Positions 1 through 7,819 of a stretch of DNA of 21,048 bases are shown here, in pieces (position 1 is the stretch's first letter; each line of letters opens with the position of its first letter). A model generated the notes under the pieces. The model had not been told where the DNA came from and did no database searches. It worked only from the letters and a program-made list of their open reading frames with translations. Position numbers and translations under genes: made by a program. This DNA comes from CAZIPZ01 sp964541075 (GTDB lineage Bacteria; Acidobacteriota; Terriglobia; 20CM-2-55-15): the NCBI GenBank assembly GCA_964541075.1, contig CAZIPZ010000049.1, forward strand, positions 1 to 21,048, in the 5' to 3' direction.

Positions 1-2
1 AG

Positions 3-419
3 CTGTATTTGCGGGTGCTGAGGAACTCTAACGTTGACTGGCAGAGTCGAGCGCATCTGTTCGCCGTTGCCGCACAGACCATGCGTCGGATTCTCGTGGA
101 TCATGCACGAGCGTCGGACGCTCAAAGGCGGCCCTCGCCTAAAAATAGAGTGCCACTGGAAGATGCTCTCATTCACTCTCGCGAGCGCCCGGTGGACGTT
201 TTGGCATTAGACGAGGCACTGAATGAACTTGCGCGCCTGGAAGAACGGCAGGCAAGGGTCGTGGAGATGCGTTTTTTTGGCGGACTTACCGTAGAGGAAA
301 CCGCCGCAGTCTTGGGAATTGGCGAGAGAACAGCCAAGGAAGACTGGAGACTAGCCCGCGCATGGCTATCGCTTCGTCTTGGCGGCCAGTCGGCCTCGGC
401 GGGGGGATCCAACCGATGA
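3..419 (+). CDS. ECF-type RNA polymerase sigma factor (Sigma70_ECF family), 5' end outside window
   Basis: Partial gene: the reading frame is open to the left edge, so the true start and most of sigma region 2 lie outside the window. The visible part holds the end of region 2, with the stretch AQTMRRILVDHARA that is characteristic of the Sigma70_ECF (PF07638/TIGR02999-like) group, then a linker and a complete region 4. Region 4 reads VVEMRFFGGLTVEETAAVLG followed by the helix-turn-helix recognition segment RTAKEDWRLARAWL, expected to read the -35 element. The TTG at 9 lies inside the conserved domain and is unlikely to be the start. The stop lies 22 bp before the kinase gene on the same strand, so the two are probably cotranscribed. 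In Acidobacteria and Planctomycetes such sigma factors commonly sit beside Ser/Thr kinases and lack a classical anti-sigma factor. The regulon cannot be told from the sequence. Confidence 0.93.
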   Translation: MYLRVLRNSNVDWQSRAHLFAVAAQTMRRILVDHARASDAQRRPSPKNRVPLEDALIHSRERPVDVLALDEALNELARLEERQARVVEMRFFGGLTVEETAAVLGIGERTAKEDWRLARAWLSLRLGGQSASAGGSNR

Positions 420-441
420 AGGCGCACCCGCACGCGAACCA

Positions 442-3400
442 ATGACGCCCGACCGCTGGTCCAGAATCGCACCGCTATTCCACATGGCTGTCGAGCGCGG
501 TGCGAAGGACTGGACTCCATTTTTGCGCCAGGCTTGCGGCCCGGATGACGCACTCTTTCAAGAGGTCGCGAAACTCGTTGAAGAAGATCTCCGGATCGCC
601 GTCTCGGATGTCTCCCCAACCATAATCGCTGGTCGTTTTCGTGTATATCGTCAGGTAGGAACCGGAACCTTCGGTGACGTGTACAAGGTTTTCGATGAAA
701 ACACCCACCTTGACGTCGCGCTGAAAGTGTTGCGCGATTCCAACTCAGAATCGATACGCCGCTTTAAAGGCGAGTTCCGCAGGCTAAGCAATGTCATCCA
801 TCCAAACATCGTGAAGCTTTATGACTTCATAGAACAGGAATCGCAGTGGATGTTCACTATGCAGTTTGTGGATGGCGTAGATTTTCTGGCGTACGTCAGA
901 AACCAAACGGAAGGGGTTACGATCCAAAATCAAGAGCGGCCTCCCTATTCCGAGCACCGGCTGCGTGACGCTCTTCTTCAACTTGCCACCGGCCTCTCTG
1001 CACTTCATGACCGAAAACTCGTTCATCGCGACCTTAAGCCGTCGAACGTCCTCATCACACAGAGCGGCGAGTTGGTGCTCGTGGACTTCGGCTTAGTGCG
1101 ACAAACAGGTGAGGAGATTCAAAGAAGCCGAACGCTCGCCGGCACTGTCGCGTATATGGCTCCGGAGCAGTCGGAGGAACATCTGCCTCGGGACAGCAAT
1201 GATTGGTATGCCGTCGGTGTGATGCTTTATGAAGCCCTGACTGGACATATTCCTTTCCACGGCAGTGCATGGATTGAAGTACTTAAGAAGAAACGGACTG
1301 ATGATCCGGTCCGGCCAAGCCGGTTGGCGCCTGAAGTTCCCAAGGACCTCGACGAACTGTGTGTGGGCCTCCTCAGACGCGATCCGAATCAGCGCTTTGG
1401 GTTCAATGAAGTCGTCAACTGCATTGGGCACAAGAACCCTCCACTGACAGCGAGAGCAGCGCTTAAGACAAGTCCAGCGTTTGTCGGACGTCAGGCAGAA
1501 TTGGAAGCGCTTAACTCCGCATATCTGTTAACAGAACAGGGCACGCCGGCGACTGTACACATATTCGGTGCGTCGGGGATCGGCAAGACCGTCCTGATTA
1601 GAGAGTTTCTTGAGCGGGTGCGGTTCGATGACCCGAAACCACTCGTATTCGCGGGCCGCTGCTACGAGCGAGAGTCCGTCACGTACAAGGGACTTGACGA
1701 TCTGGTGGATCAGGTCTCCGTCTATCTTCGGAATCTTCCGATAGAGAAGCTGGAACAGATTCTGCCTCGCAACTTCTCACTTTTGTCCCGAATGTTCCCC
1801 GTTCTGCGTGACCTTCGCCCGGTCGATGGGCGTGTTTCGCAGGACATTTCGTTCTCACCGGAATCGCGCAGCCGGGCCTTTGCCGCTCTTACCGAAATGC
1901 TGGGGCGCCTGGCAGAGCGCAATAGAGTCATCTTGGCTATCGATGACCTCCAGTGGGGAGACCTTGACGCAAGCGCATTTCTCAGAGACCTCATGAGGTC
2001 CGCTGAAGCGCCTTCTCTCTTGCTTCTTCTGGCGTATCGTTCCGAGGACGCCGAACACTGCCCCTGGCTTCAATTGCTTCGGGATGAAGCGAATGATTCC
2101 CTCCACGGCAAAACGATGATGCTGCAGCTCGGCAGATTGTCTGCCGGCGACGCTTTGGAATTGGCGAGGTCGCTGGCTCCCACTGAAGCTTCCGTCGAGG
2201 AACAACTACTCCGCAAGGCGGTCGGCCAGACAGGAGACGATCCTTTTCTGGTGCACCAAGTCGCCTGGTGGCTCACCTCCTGCCACCGCGACGCTGCCTC
2301 GCTTGAGGGAGATTTCAGAATCGATGATGTGCTTGAGACGAGAATCATGGCTTTGGATCCGGAAGAACGTCGCATTTTGGAATTGATTGCCATAGCCGGT
2401 CAACCCACGGCTTGTTCCGTGTTCGAATCCTGCACGGATCCGCCAAGTCTGTCCATGGCTCGGGACCTCATGGTAGGCGCTCGTCTGCTTCGTTCGAGAA
2501 CGGCTCAGGGCGTCGAGGAAATCGACGTGTATCACGACCGTATTCGGAACGCGGTTGTCAATAATCTCAAAGCAGATACGCGTAGAACGCGCCACGAAGA
2601 GCTCGCCAGAGCCCTCGAAGCTTCGGGAAGCGACTGGGAACGTCTCTCGTTCCATTATGAACATGCGGAGCAACATGAAAAGGCCGGCGCCTATGCCCTG
2701 CGCGCTGCCGATCATGCTGCCGAAGCTCTCGCATTCAATAAAGCAGCTCGTTTGTATGAATCGGCATTCAAGCTTGGCCGCTGGAATGACAGCGAGTTAT
2801 GCCTTATCGGGCGCAAAATGGGCGACGCCTTGTATAGCGCTGGACGCGGTGCGGATGCTGCCGATGCTTACCTCAAGGCTGCGAGCCGCGCAACAGCCCG
2901 CGAGAAGATGTCATTAACGAGCGCTGCGGCCGGTCAACTGGTTCGAAGCGGGCAGTTCGAGCGCGCGACCGCCCTCCTCGATGAGCTGTTGCGCCGTGAA
3001 CGGTTCGTCTCTCTCCGAAACGAGTCCGCAGTGATTGCCTGGGTTGCTCTCTCGCGTCTTTGGCTGAAGATTCGTGGACTAAAGTTCAGAGAGCGCAGCG
3101 CGAGCGAAATCTCCGACTCCGAGTTGTTGCGGCTCGATGTGTGTTGGGCGGCGGTGCTGGTGTTCACGCTAACCGACCCTCTGCGCGGCGCAGATTTCTC
3201 GACTCGTTACGCTCTGCTCGCGCTCAACTCCGGCGAGCCTCGCCGGATATCCATTGCTCTTGCAGCGGAAGCAGCTCAATTGAGCATCGCGTCGCGCGGG
3301 AGGAATATGAAGCGAGTACAAGATCTGCTCCAACAAGCTTCCAATCTTGCGGAACGAGTTCAGGACACGCACGCCAGCGCCTTTGCACGAGTGATGAGTA

Positions 3401-4290
3401 GTTTCATCGCATATATCGAAGGAGACTGGCAGCGAGCGTCTGAAGAGGGCGATGCAGCGGTGAAGATGTTGAATTGCAAACCTGCAGGAGCCGCATGGGA
3501 GCTTACCACAGCAATCAATTTCTCTCTTATTGGGCGCACCGCAACCGGCCGATGGAAGGAAAACCGCCAGAGACTTCCGGAATTGTTGCGTGAAGCGGAA
3601 TCGCGCAAGGATCTCTATGCTTTGCTTGCCCTGCGTATGACCGGAAACGCTTACGTTGCCGATCTTGTTGATGACCGGCCGGACGATGCTCTTCGTCAAC
3701 TGCGCAACGACGTGTCCTCGTGGCCATACGCGGGTTACGACCTGCAGAAGTGCAACGCACTGATGGCTGAGACCGATATTGCGCTCTATTGCGGCAACCC
3801 GTCGATGGCATGGGAAAAGATTCAGCGGGAATGGCCATTGATTATCCGTTCTCGTCTGTTGTGGTTTCCACCAACCCTTGCGATTTCAGTCTTTGCGCGC
3901 GCCCGCGCAGCTCTGGCCATGGCTAGACATTGCGCTGCGAAGGAAAGAGAAAGCCGGCGGTTCCTTAGGCTTGCTGAACGAGATGCCAGACTCCTTGGCC
4001 GCAAAGCACCGGAATGGGGACGTGGATTTGCCGGGCTGGTTCGCTGCTGTGTCGCCTCGTTCGATCGAGATGCGGCAAAACTGGACCAAAGTCTGGCTGA
4101 TGCGGAGCGCCTACTCCGGGCGTCCGGCATGATTCCTTTCCTAGCAGCCGTCTGCTACCGGCGAGCTCAGCTTGAGAAGACGCCTCTACCCGATGAAATC
4201 CGTCAATGGTTTGAGCGCGAAGAAATTCGCAAACCCGAACGCATTGCCGCAGTTCTGACGCCTGGCTTGTGGCCGGAACGGCCCCTGTAA
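442..4290 (+). CDS. Multidomain Ser/Thr protein kinase with STAND/AAA-type ATPase and TPR-like C-terminus
   Basis: A cytoplasmic signalling protein of 1282 residues. Residues 1-60 form a helical leader (MTPDRWSRIAPLFH...) of a type seen at the start of many kinases encoded beside Sigma70_ECF factors. The kinase domain (about 68-330) looks active: glycine loop GTGTFG at 73, VALK lysine K95, catalytic HRDLKPSN at 195, DFG at 215, APEQ near 240. A FVGRQAELEAL motif opens an AAA_16-like ATPase with Walker A GASGIGKT (376-383) and Walker B ILAIDDLQW (D501/D502). From about 720 to the end the protein is alpha-helical and TPR-like. No transmembrane helix or C-terminal DNA-binding domain was seen, so it resembles PknK-like STAND kinases without the MalT/LuxR output. 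ATG 442 is preferred to an upstream TTG at 379 because the family leader begins here, although no good ribosome site is visible. Likely partner: the upstream sigma factor (inference). Confidence 0.92.
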   Translation: MTPDRWSRIAPLFHMAVERGAKDWTPFLRQACGPDDALFQEVAKLVEEDLRIAVSDVSPTIIAGRFRVYRQVGTGTFGDVYKVFDENTHLDVALKVLRDSNSESIRRFKGEFRRLSNVIHPNIVKLYDFIEQESQWMFTMQFVDGVDFLAYVRNQTEGVTIQNQERPPYSEHRLRDALLQLATGLSALHDRKLVHRDLKPSNVLITQSGELVLVDFGLVRQTGEEIQRSRTLAGTVAYMAPEQSEEHLPRDSNDWYAVGVMLYEALTGHIPFHGSAWIEVLKKKRTDDPVRPSRLAPEVPKDLDELCVGLLRRDPNQRFGFNEVVNCIGHKNPPLTARAALKTSPAFVGRQAELEALNSAYLLTEQGTPATVHIFGASGIGKTVLIREFLERVRFDDPKPLVFAGRCYERESVTYKGLDDLVDQVSVYLRNLPIEKLEQILPRNFSLLSRMFPVLRDLRPVDGRVSQDISFSPESRSRAFAALTEMLGRLAERNRVILAIDDLQWGDLDASAFLRDLMRSAEAPSLLLLLAYRSEDAEHCPWLQLLRDEANDSLHGKTMMLQLGRLSAGDALELARSLAPTEASVEEQLLRKAVGQTGDDPFLVHQVAWWLTSCHRDAASLEGDFRIDDVLETRIMALDPEERRILELIAIAGQPTACSVFESCTDPPSLSMARDLMVGARLLRSRTAQGVEEIDVYHDRIRNAVVNNLKADTRRTRHEELARALEASGSDWERLSFHYEHAEQHEKAGAYALRAADHAAEALAFNKAARLYESAFKLGRWNDSELCLIGRKMGDALYSAGRGADAADAYLKAASRATAREKMSLTSAAAGQLVRSGQFERATALLDELLRRERFVSLRNESAVIAWVALSRLWLKIRGLKFRERSASEISDSELLRLDVCWAAVLVFTLTDPLRGADFSTRYALLALNSGEPRRISIALAAEAAQLSIASRGRNMKRVQDLLQQASNLAERVQDTHASAFARVMSSFIAYIEGDWQRASEEGDAAVKMLNCKPAGAAWELTTAINFSLIGRTATGRWKENRQRLPELLREAESRKDLYALLALRMTGNAYVADLVDDRPDDALRQLRNDVSSWPYAGYDLQKCNALMAETDIALYCGNPSMAWEKIQREWPLIIRSRLLWFPPTLAISVFARARAALAMARHCAAKERESRRFLRLAERDARLLGRKAPEWGRGFAGLVRCCVASFDRDAAKLDQSLADAERLLRASGMIPFLAAVCYRRAQLEKTPLPDEIRQWFEREEIRKPERIAAVLTPGLWPERPL

Positions 4291-4309
4291 GGCATCTCTA
4301 AGCAGCCGC

Positions 4310-4375
4310 GTGGGAACGGCGGAGACTGATCAACCTCTCCTGAACAAACCTGAACCCTGTTTCTGCCGTTCCCAT
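4310..4375 (+). terminator. Long inverted repeat at the convergent 3' junction
   Basis: Bases 4310-4326 can pair with 4359-4375. The core is a perfect 10-bp match (TGGGAACGGC at 4311-4320 with GCCGTTCCCA at 4365-4374), and the stem extends to 17 pairs if three G-U pairs are allowed. The loop is about 32 nt. The G-U pairs form only in the plus-strand transcript; in the minus transcript they would be C-A mismatches, so the structure favours the 3' end of the kinase mRNA. The right arm lies inside the coding end of the metallo-beta-lactamase gene. There is no U-tract, so it is not a classical intrinsic terminator. It may be a 3'-end stabiliser or a Rho-assisted stop. Confidence 0.45.
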
Positions 4376-5175
4376 TCTCTGCGGAAATTGGCTTCCCGGT
4401 CTGCAATATACGCGCGGTATCCCGTTGGATCGATGAATGGGTTCGCTCCACCCTTTTTCATAATTTCGTACTTGGATTTCATGCCGAAATAACCTCCGTG
4501 TGCACCGAGGAACAAATCAACAGGAAGCGATTTGAGAAGAGCGAAAGATTTCACGTAGTCCTCCGCGATGCGCGGATACTCGTCGTTCCCCACGAGTGCA
4601 TATCCCGCATTGACGTTAACGCTGCCGATGATCACTGCATTCAGAATCTGGCCGCCGTCCTCGACTTGCATTGTCCAGGTGGTGCAACCTTCCGTGTGAC
4701 CTGCTGTCAACCGGGCCACAAGCTTCGATCCACCCAACTCGACTACGTCCCCGTCGTGCAACACGCGATCGACGCGAGCGCCCGGGCGTCCGTAGTTCCG
4801 GCTCTCCACTTCCGCGACATCTCCCTCCATCACCATCAATTTGGCGCCGGTCTGCCGCTGGATGATCCCGATGCCTCCATCGTGATCAGCGTGTGCGTGG
4901 CTCATCAGGAGTATCTTCGTCTCGCCATACCTGAAGCCAAGCTGCTCGATGTTTTTTCGAACTGTGGGCACGTCCTCCTCGAAATCGGAGTTGATTACGA
5001 TATTGCCCTGCGGCGTGGTGATAAGGTATACAGCGAGATCCGCCGTCCCAACGTAGTACAGGTTGCCGGCGATCTTGAAGGGAGGGAACTGGTCCTGCCA
5101 CTGGGCGGCAGGCTGTGCAAAAATCACGGCAGCTAATACCAGCAACACCATCAGAGCAGGATTAATAGTCTTCAT
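4330..5175 (-). CDS. Secreted subclass B3-like metallo-beta-lactamase
   Basis: A 281-residue MBL-fold hydrolase. It begins with a signal peptide (MKTINPALMVLLVLAAVIFAQPAAQ), so it should act in the periplasm or outside. Zinc ligands match the B3 pattern: HAHADH gives H93, H95, D97 and H98; AGHTEGCTTW gives H160; LGAHGGYF gives H226. The two aspects most typical of B3 enzymes are the CTTW stretch after the third histidine and the absence of the cysteine ligand used in B1 and B2 enzymes. Length is normal for B3. The chosen start (5175) is the second of two adjacent ATGs; AGAAGG lies 4 nt upstream of it and only 1 nt from the first (5178), but either is possible. The gene is convergent with the kinase and divergent from the M1 peptidase. 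B3-like folds in environmental bacteria can be true carbapenemases or can hydrolyse other substrates; the sequence alone does not decide. Confidence 0.9.
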   Translation of the reverse strand: MKTINPALMVLLVLAAVIFAQPAAQWQDQFPPFKIAGNLYYVGTADLAVYLITTPQGNIVINSDFEEDVPTVRKNIEQLGFRYGETKILLMSHAHADHDGGIGIIQRQTGAKLMVMEGDVAEVESRNYGRPGARVDRVLHDGDVVELGGSKLVARLTAGHTEGCTTWTMQVEDGGQILNAVIIGSVNVNAGYALVGNDEYPRIAEDYVKSFALLKSLPVDLFLGAHGGYFGMKSKYEIMKKGGANPFIDPTGYRAYIADREANFRREWERQKQGSGLFRRG

Positions 5176-5194
5176 CATTCCTTCTTTTTGTCGA

Positions 5195-5202
5195 TGGCGC
5201 CA
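5195..5202. promoter_or_regulatory. Palindrome TGGCGCCA, copy 1 (candidate operator)
   Basis: A perfect 8-bp palindrome in the divergent region between the metallo-beta-lactamase and the M1 peptidase. It touches a TATACT hexamer (minus strand, 5207-5202) that could be the lactamase -10 box, so a bound protein would be placed to block that promoter. A second copy lies with its centre 72 bp away. I saw no other copy in the window. The binding protein is unknown. Confidence 0.3.
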
Positions 5203-5207
5203 GTATA
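5202..5207 (-). promoter_or_regulatory. Candidate -10 box of the metallo-beta-lactamase gene
   Basis: On the minus strand this reads TATACT, five of six matches to TATAAT, and would place the transcript start about 20 nt before the lactamase ATG. The only -35-like hexamer nearby (TTGATG) is about 20 bp away, which is too far for a standard sigma-70 promoter, so the call is weak. Confidence 0.22.
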
Positions 5208-5264
5208 CAGGGCCCCTCAACCTTTATCATCAATCCAGTTTCCCGCTTTCGCCTCTGATATACC

Positions 5265-5276
5265 CGTGGCGCCACG
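5265..5276. promoter_or_regulatory. 12-bp palindrome CGTGGCGCCACG, copy 2 (candidate operator)
   Basis: A perfect 12-bp palindrome whose core repeats the TGGCGCCA of the copy at 5195. Centre-to-centre distance is 72 bp, close to seven DNA turns, so two dimers could lie on the same face of the helix. It is 66 bp upstream of the M1 peptidase start. Together the two copies look like a shared operator for the divergent pair; this is inference. Confidence 0.3.
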
Positions 5277-5341
5277 AGCGAGCATACCCAAACCAGATGC
5301 GGAGGCAAACTCCTGAACACGGTGGTTGCCCGCGTGTTACG

Positions 5342-7816
5342 ATGGCTCAACCTTCATGCGTCGGCAGGTTGTCAGTGAGATTCCCTTTTGCAGCTTCGAT
5401 AGCACTTTGGTTGTTCCTGATTCAAAGCGCCACTCCCAGGAATATTCAAGGTCCAGGCACAGTTAGCCAGGTTTCTCCACCAACGACCGAGAGCGTTAAA
5501 GATCCGACATATTCGGCCTTGCGGAACCTGAAAATCAGCGGCGATATGGCAGCCCTCAACGACGGTCTCGCCATCCGCAGGGATGCAGGCGAATTCGTCT
5601 TCTATCGCGGCGAATTTCACTTCACTACACCAGTCGACGGGAAAGTCGTAGCAGCGGTCTTCATCGGTGATGGAGAGTTTCGAATGCAACCGCCAATCGA
5701 CGTGGAGCGGCTCAATCTCGAGTTGCTTACTAAAGACAAGGCGATCAAAGAGCGATTTTCAGACTTGGTCTTGCATTTCACCGACAACACTTATGACGAA
5801 ATCACCAGACGCGCACCTGTCAGCAAGGGAAGGCCAAGCGTCAAGGCGGCGTCAATACTTGAAGACAGAGTCATGCTCATGCGCAAAGGGAAGAATTTCT
5901 CCAACTTCAATGTCGCTTTGGCGCTGTTGAATTACAACCTTCCTGCGCGTCTCCTGGCGGATCTGCATGATAGAGAACACGCCGGTTTTTTCAATGCATT
6001 TATCAAGGGTAAGGAATTCGAGAACCTCATGTTCCGCATCGACCCTAGAGGGATTCCTTGGCTGGAGCCCGAAGAGGTCGCACTCGCCAGCTTCAGCGAC
6101 GGCGATCTTGGCATCTGGAATTCATTTCACCTGCAGGAACATTACCTGAGTAAGGGTGACGTCGCGGATGAAGACCATCACCAATTCCACGTTCGTCACC
6201 AACAGATCGATGCGACCATCAAAGGCCTTGAACTCCACGCAAAGGTGGAAACCACTATAGATGTTTTGGCGGACGGACGTCGCGTGTTGAACTTCGCCTT
6301 GCATCCGACGCTTCATGTCACCAGCGTCTCCGAAGGCGACAAAGCGCTTCAATTCATCCAGGAGCAGCCAGGCGGGGATCCGGATTTCGCGGTCGTCTTT
6401 CCCCAACCACTCAGTAAGGGACCACACAAGATTCGATTTGAATATCAGGGCGGCGGAGCATTGGTTGAGGCCGGCGCCGGGAACTTCACGCTCGTCGCCC
6501 GCGCTAGCTGGTATCCGAGTCTGACATTCGGAGAACGCTCGACCTATGACATGACCTTTCGAATTCCGAAGGATTTTGTAATGGTTGCCAGCGGATTCCC
6601 CCAAGGGTCGAGCCAGATAGGAAATGAATTGGTCACCCGATGGAAAAGTGATCTACCGTTGCCTGTGGCGGGGTTCAACTTCGGTCTGTTCAAGAAAACC
6701 GAGGTGAGGAATGACAAGCTCGGCTATGTCATTGAGTCTTACGCGAATACTGGAGTAATGGATGTCTTTCGGGAGGTCAAAGAACTTGTGCTTCCTTCGA
6801 ACTTTGATACAACGCGTTTGATGGAAAAGGCGAGAAACGAAGCAGAAGTGGCGATAGGCATCTATCAAAAATACTTTGGGAATGCCTCTTATAACCGTCT
6901 GGCCATGACTCAACAGCCATTCTTCAACTTCGGCCAAGCCTGGCCCATGTTGGTCTACATGCCGGTTACGGCATACCTGGATTCAACAACTCGGAACAGC
7001 ATTAATTTCGTTGGAGCAGAGGACTTTTTCAAAATCCTCGCACCGCATGAAGTCGCTCATCAGTGGTGGGGTCACACTTTGGGTTGGAAATCCTATCGCG
7101 ATCAATGGATGAGTGAGGGATTCTCTGAATTTTCGGCCTCGCTGTTCGCACACCTCGCTTACGGTGACGACCAATTTCTGGAATTCTGGAAGGATCAACG
7201 GGATCGCATCATCGAAAAAAACCGGATGGGCAAGCGGCCCGGTGACGTTGCTTCAGTCACCATGGGATACCGCGGAGACAACGGCCGCACAGGAAACGTC
7301 GCACAAAACGTCATCTATCCGAAAGGTGCGTTCATCCTGCACATGATCCGAATGATGATGTACGACAATCGGACGGGCGATCAGCGGTTCATCGCGATGA
7401 TGCGCGATTTCGTAGAGACGCATCGTAACAAGAACGTTTCCACCGAGGACTTCAAACGGGCCGTCGAGAAACACATGACGGCGGACATGGATATCGCAGC
7501 CGCCGGAAACATGGACTGGTTCTTTAACCAATTCGTCTACGGTATCGAAATTCCTCGGTATAAGCTGACCTACCAATTGAATACATCGGAAGGGAAGACG
7601 GTTCTCAAGATGCGCGTGACCCAAAGCGGAGTGTCAGACAGTTTTCGAATGGCTGTGCCCGTTTACCTTGAACTCGAGAACAAAAAATTGTCCAAGCTCG
7701 GCGTCGTTCGGTTGCTTGGCGCTTCTTACCAGGACTCGACGATTCCCTTGGGTTTCAGACCGAAGCGCGTGCTGCTCGCAGCTTATGAGGATGTTCTCGC
7801 AACTATCGAGCAGTAG
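5342..7816 (+). CDS. M1-family zinc metallopeptidase homologue, exported
   Basis: A protein of 824 residues. A hydrophobic stretch near residues 13-27 (FPFAASIALWLFLIQSA) looks like a signal peptide or anchor. The gluzincin site is clear: HEVAHQWWGH at 569-578 supplies H569, catalytic E570 and H573, and WMSEGFSEF supplies the third ligand E592, giving the M1 spacing HExxH-x18-E. The usual GxMEN exopeptidase motif is not present; the equivalent region reads FNFGQAWPMLVYMP, which marks an atypical M1-like branch and makes true aminopeptidase specificity uncertain. The C-terminal part (after about 730) is beta-rich, as in M1 proteins. The start at ATG 5342 sits just before the signal-like segment; an upstream in-frame ATG at 5297 would add 15 residues, and neither has a clear ribosome site. 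The stop is 3 bp from that of the convergent TonB receptor. Likely role: periplasmic or surface peptide degradation. Confidence 0.88.
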   Translation: MAQPSCVGRLSVRFPFAASIALWLFLIQSATPRNIQGPGTVSQVSPPTTESVKDPTYSALRNLKISGDMAALNDGLAIRRDAGEFVFYRGEFHFTTPVDGKVVAAVFIGDGEFRMQPPIDVERLNLELLTKDKAIKERFSDLVLHFTDNTYDEITRRAPVSKGRPSVKAASILEDRVMLMRKGKNFSNFNVALALLNYNLPARLLADLHDREHAGFFNAFIKGKEFENLMFRIDPRGIPWLEPEEVALASFSDGDLGIWNSFHLQEHYLSKGDVADEDHHQFHVRHQQIDATIKGLELHAKVETTIDVLADGRRVLNFALHPTLHVTSVSEGDKALQFIQEQPGGDPDFAVVFPQPLSKGPHKIRFEYQGGGALVEAGAGNFTLVARASWYPSLTFGERSTYDMTFRIPKDFVMVASGFPQGSSQIGNELVTRWKSDLPLPVAGFNFGLFKKTEVRNDKLGYVIESYANTGVMDVFREVKELVLPSNFDTTRLMEKARNEAEVAIGIYQKYFGNASYNRLAMTQQPFFNFGQAWPMLVYMPVTAYLDSTTRNSINFVGAEDFFKILAPHEVAHQWWGHTLGWKSYRDQWMSEGFSEFSASLFAHLAYGDDQFLEFWKDQRDRIIEKNRMGKRPGDVASVTMGYRGDNGRTGNVAQNVIYPKGAFILHMIRMMMYDNRTGDQRFIAMMRDFVETHRNKNVSTEDFKRAVEKHMTADMDIAAAGNMDWFFNQFVYGIEIPRYKLTYQLNTSEGKTVLKMRVTQSGVSDSFRMAVPVYLELENKKLSKLGVVRLLGASYQDSTIPLGFRPKRVLLAAYEDVLATIEQ

Positions 7817-7819
7817 ATC

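Noticed and set aside
379..441. TTG start for the kinase gene, overlapping the sigma factor
   Set aside because: The added residues are Arg/Pro-rich and unlike the family leader, which begins at ATG 442.
2206..2715. 169-codon minus-strand reading frame
   Set aside because: Antisense to the kinase protein's ATPase region; no motif and no ribosome site.
3169..3699. 176-codon minus-strand reading frame
   Set aside because: Antisense to the TPR-like region of the kinase; composition rich in Cys, Arg and Ser as expected for a shadow frame.
4498..5136. 212-codon plus-strand reading frame
   Set aside because: It lies entirely antisense to the metallo-beta-lactamase, whose motifs and signal peptide are clear; no family features.
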